Source: Chitinophaga sp. XS-30
Lineage (GTDB): Bacteria > Bacteroidota > Bacteroidia > Chitinophagales > Chitinophagaceae
Length of the DNA stretch: 64,000 nt
Assembly: GCF_008086345.1 (NCBI RefSeq)
Contig: NZ_CP043006.1
Coordinates: forward strand, 680,032-744,031
Direction of reading: 5' to 3'
Shown: piece by piece, positions 61,841-64,000 of the stretch
Numbering within the stretch: position 1 is the stretch's first letter
How the letters are laid out: the number at the start of each line of letters is the position of its first letter
The notes under the pieces: model-generated
What the model was told of the DNA's origin: nothing
Databases searched by the model: none
The model's input: the letters and a program-made list of their open reading frames with translations, nothing else
Made by a program: the position numbers and the translations under genes

Positions 61841-61892
61841 TCATCATCACAGTACGCGGCCGCATGGCTGACAGCCTGCGCTGTGATGATGA
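61841..61892. repeat. Inverted repeat between the amt and porin genes
   Basis: A perfect 12-bp inverted repeat (61841-61852 with 61881-61892) has a 28-nt loop. It lies in the 196-nt gap, and could be a partial terminator or an RNA-processing site that lowers or separates expression of the porin gene. No T-tract is present. Confidence 0.55.
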
Positions 61893-61946
61893 ACAATAAA
61901 TCCGGGGATCAAACAAAAATCTCTCTAAACCAGTCTGAAAATAATA

Positions 61947-63329
61947 TTAGCCCTGTACGGCCGGCTCCTGTTCTTTCAGGTGACCGTTACCGTTAATGCT
62001 CAAGTTATTGGGATGGTAAATCTCATTGTGTTGGGTAACGTCCAGACCCAGCTCTTCTTCTTCTTCAGTTACACGGAGCGGGTGGATCATATTGATCAGC
62101 TTGAAGATAGCCCAGGATACGGTAAAGCTGTAGGCTACTACCAGCAGCAGGCCGATCGCTTGTTTGTAGAAGAGGTCGAAGTTACCATATGCCCATCCGT
62201 CAGCGCCACCGGCGTTAATGGCTGTAGAAGCAAAAATACCGGTCATCAGCATACCTGTCATACCACCTACACCATGGCAGGGGAATACGTCCAGTGTATC
62301 ATCGATGGATGATTTATTCTTGTAGTGTACCACGATATTGGAAATGATCGCCGCTACAAAACCGATCACCAGGCTCTGGGGAACGCCCACAAAACCGGCC
62401 GCAGGTGTAATGGCTACGAGACCAACTACAGCGCCGATACAGAAGCCGAGCACAGATGGTTTCCTGCCGCGGATCACATCAAAGAAGATCCAGGAAAGGC
62501 CAGCAGCAGCGGTAGCCGTATTGGTGGCTGCAAAAGCAGTTACAGCCAGGGCGTTAGCGCCGAGTGAAGAACCTGCGTTAAAGCCGAACCAGCCGAACCA
62601 GAGGAGACCGGTACCGATCAGTACAAAGGGAATGTTGGCGGGTTGCAGTTCCTGCTTGGCAATATGCGCTTTACGGCGCTTCAGTACCAGGGCACCGGCA
62701 AGAGCGGCGCAACCGGCAGAAATATGTACCACTGTACCACCGGCGAAGTCAAGCACACCCAGTTTAAAGAGAATGCCGTCTGCATGCCAGGTCCAGTGTG
62801 CGATAGGTGCATATACCAGCAGGCTGAAGAGCACCATGAACAACACATAGGAAGTAAAGCGGATACGCTCTGCTACCGCACCAACCACAAGGGCAGGCGT
62901 GATCACCGCAAATTTGAGCTGGAACAGCGCAAACAGCAGGATGGGAATAGTTCCCCAGGGCTCGCCGGAAGCTACGCCGCTAAAGAAAAAGTAGGTCGTG
63001 GGATCACCGATCAACCCGCCCTTGGAATCACCAAATGCGAGGCTGAAGCCTACCACTACCCAAATGATGCTGATGAGGCCAGTGGCAATAAAGCTCTGCA
63101 TCATAGTGGAGATCACATTCTTTCTGTTCACCATCCCTCCATAAAAGAAGGACAGCCCGGGGGTCATCAGGAACACCAGAGAGGTGGCCACGAGAATCCA
63201 GGCAATATCTGCAGCATCATACTTGCTTGCATCACTAAATGTGGGAACGGTCGGGACAAAAAGACCAATTACTGCAAGCGCAGTCAAAAAAATAAATGGC
63301 AGATAATCCTGAAATGAAGTTTTCTTCAT
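61947..63329 (-). CDS. amt: Ammonium transporter
   Basis: A 460-aa Amt/Mep/Rh-family channel with 11 or 12 membrane helices. The twin pore histidines are His202 (GTVVHISAG) and His352 (FPCHGVGGM). The FFYGGMVNRKNV loop is the family signature. The N-terminus has an additional hydrophobic segment before helix 1. No glnK gene is adjacent, unlike many amt loci. It is followed by the porin gene on the same strand. Confidence 0.93.
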   Translation of the reverse strand: MKKTSFQDYLPFIFLTALAVIGLFVPTVPTFSDASKYDAADIAWILVATSLVFLMTPGLSFFYGGMVNRKNVISTMMQSFIATGLISIIWVVVGFSLAFGDSKGGLIGDPTTYFFFSGVASGEPWGTIPILLFALFQLKFAVITPALVVGAVAERIRFTSYVLFMVLFSLLVYAPIAHWTWHADGILFKLGVLDFAGGTVVHISAGCAALAGALVLKRRKAHIAKQELQPANIPFVLIGTGLLWFGWFGFNAGSSLGANALAVTAFAATNTATAAAGLSWIFFDVIRGRKPSVLGFCIGAVVGLVAITPAAGFVGVPQSLVIGFVAAIISNIVVHYKNKSSIDDTLDVFPCHGVGGMTGMLMTGIFASTAINAGGADGWAYGNFDLFYKQAIGLLLVVAYSFTVSWAIFKLINMIHPLRVTEEEEELGLDVTQHNEIYHPNNLSINGNGHLKEQEPAVQG

Positions 63330-63742
63330 AGCGTTTCATTTTAAAATTCGAAATAAAAGTAGGCAGTACGTTTAAAACATCAAATAGATGGCCTGAAATA
63401 TGGAAAACTTCGAAAAAATGGGGAGATATGGGGTTCTAAAAGCAATCATATAATGAATAATCAAAATATAAATATTGCTTTTACGGGTTTGAGAGTGTTA
63501 AGAGAAGGTTAAATTTCTTCACAATAGATTTATTATCAAACATTTAATGAAATCCAGGAAGGAAATTACAAAATTCTAAATTTTGCCGGGGCAGACCGTA
63601 CTACAAAATTGACAAAACCGACTTAATTGGATATATATAAATCAATTAGATATTACAATCATTTATTCTGTTCGGTTCAAAACAGCACAATCATACCATT
63701 CAAATTACAATTAATTCTATATGACATTAGTTATTCAGGCGC
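63330..63742. other. AT-rich intergenic region upstream of amt
   Basis: About 410 nt, clearly more AT-rich than the flanking genes, between amt and the end of uvrB. Promoter sites for amt must lie here, but no exact TAnnTTTG on the minus strand near the amt start was found (the closest is TACTTTTA). No gene or RNA seen. Confidence 0.45.
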
Positions 63743-64000
63743 CTATTTCCGCTTCATATTTTCCAGATCCTGCTGCATGGTGAACATCTGATCCCGGAGG
63801 CGGGCCGCCTCCATAAAATCGAGGTCTTTTGCGGCCTTTTCCATGTCTTTCCGCACCCTGGCAATAGACTTCTCCATTTGCGGGATGCTTTTGATCGTAT
63901 CCTGATTATACACGGCTGCATCTTCGGCCACTATGGCCATTTCATCGTGCACGGCATAGGGTGATGAATCATCGAAATGACGAATTTCCAGCACGGAGGT
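63743..64000 (-). CDS. uvrB: UvrB C-terminal part (truncated by the window edge)
   Basis: The last 85 residues of a protein that continues beyond the window. It ends in a UVR domain, SIARVRKDMEKAAKDLDF then MEAARLRDQMFTMQQDLE, the UvrC-contact motif of excinuclease ABC subunit B. The 40 or so residues before it are a family-variable linker; the UVR domain is also found in UvrC and other proteins. I favour UvrB because the motif lies at the very C-terminus. The window holds no further evidence. Confidence 0.8.
   Translation of the reverse strand, partial: TSVLEIRHFDDSSPYAVHDEMAIVAEDAAVYNQDTIKSIPQMEKSIARVRKDMEKAAKDLDFMEAARLRDQMFTMQQDLENMKRK

Noticed and set aside
1..64000. tRNA or rRNA genes, CRISPR arrays, transposases, prophage
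   Set aside because: I read the intergenic gaps for TpsiC-like motifs, regularly spaced repeats and transposase domains and found none. This is by eye, not by a search tool.

Overview
The window looks like a chromosomal segment of a Bacteroidota bacterium, most likely a Chitinophaga-like member of the Chitinophagaceae. The evidence is an alternative complex III operon joined to a cytochrome c oxidase, Bacteroidota-specific families (DUF5606, DUF6263, TIGR02757, carboxypeptidase-regulatory-domain TonB receptors), many TAnnTTTG -7 promoter elements (a few with a TTG -33 element), and weak ribosome-binding sites. No transposase, phage gene, CRISPR array, rRNA or tRNA was seen.

Layout. 1-8.6 kb: a trans-sulfuration-type PLP enzyme, a TIGR02757 protein, a frameshifted DUF6263 protein coupled to a small gene, a fatty-acid hydroxylase, a beta-lactamase-like/NodB fusion, and a fumarylacetoacetase-like/flavin reductase pair. 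8.6-17 kb: DUF4197, universal stress protein, lysS, a DoxX-like protein, a DPP-IV-type peptidase, csaA and an aldo/keto reductase. 17-20.5 kb: a minus-strand LON-domain/coaX/outer-membrane protein/lptC operon. 20.5-24.3 kb: glycosyltransferases and a methyltransferase. 24.3-26.5 kb: meaB, an SMR transporter and a Cys-rich MarR regulator. 26.5-42.5 kb: one long minus-strand respiratory block, actABCDEF-coxBA-ctaB-two subunit III genes-subunit IV, then SCO, DUF420 and a small CxxC membrane protein; electrons would pass from menaquinol through the Act complex to the oxidase. 43-52 kb: purN, then a probable metal-homeostasis locus with a TonB receptor, a COG0523 GTPase, a MerC-like protein, a LolD/MacB-like ABC transporter with a His-rich loop, a lipoprotein, SCO and a Fur-family regulator. 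52-64 kb: M3 peptidase, SRPBCC protein, DUF5606, a lamin-tail surface protein, asd, DUF2461, a porin/ammonium-transporter pair and the C-terminal end of uvrB.

The most notable signal is a five-copy family of short intergenic elements, all in the same orientation, concentrated in 12.5-15.9 kb with one copy at 0.1 kb. Read on the minus strand, each has a conserved box of about 26 nt, then a hairpin whose stem sequence changes while its loop is kept in four copies, then a U-tract. Three copies have a Bacteroidota-type promoter ending 3-4 nt before the box. They look like autonomous small RNA genes of about 60 nt. Other points worth a look are two matching 7-1-7 palindromes between the divergent merC-like and ABC genes, a different palindrome before the TonB receptor, a structured 100-bp inverted-repeat element after lysS, and a SCO gene whose membrane anchor begins upstream of its only standard start codon.
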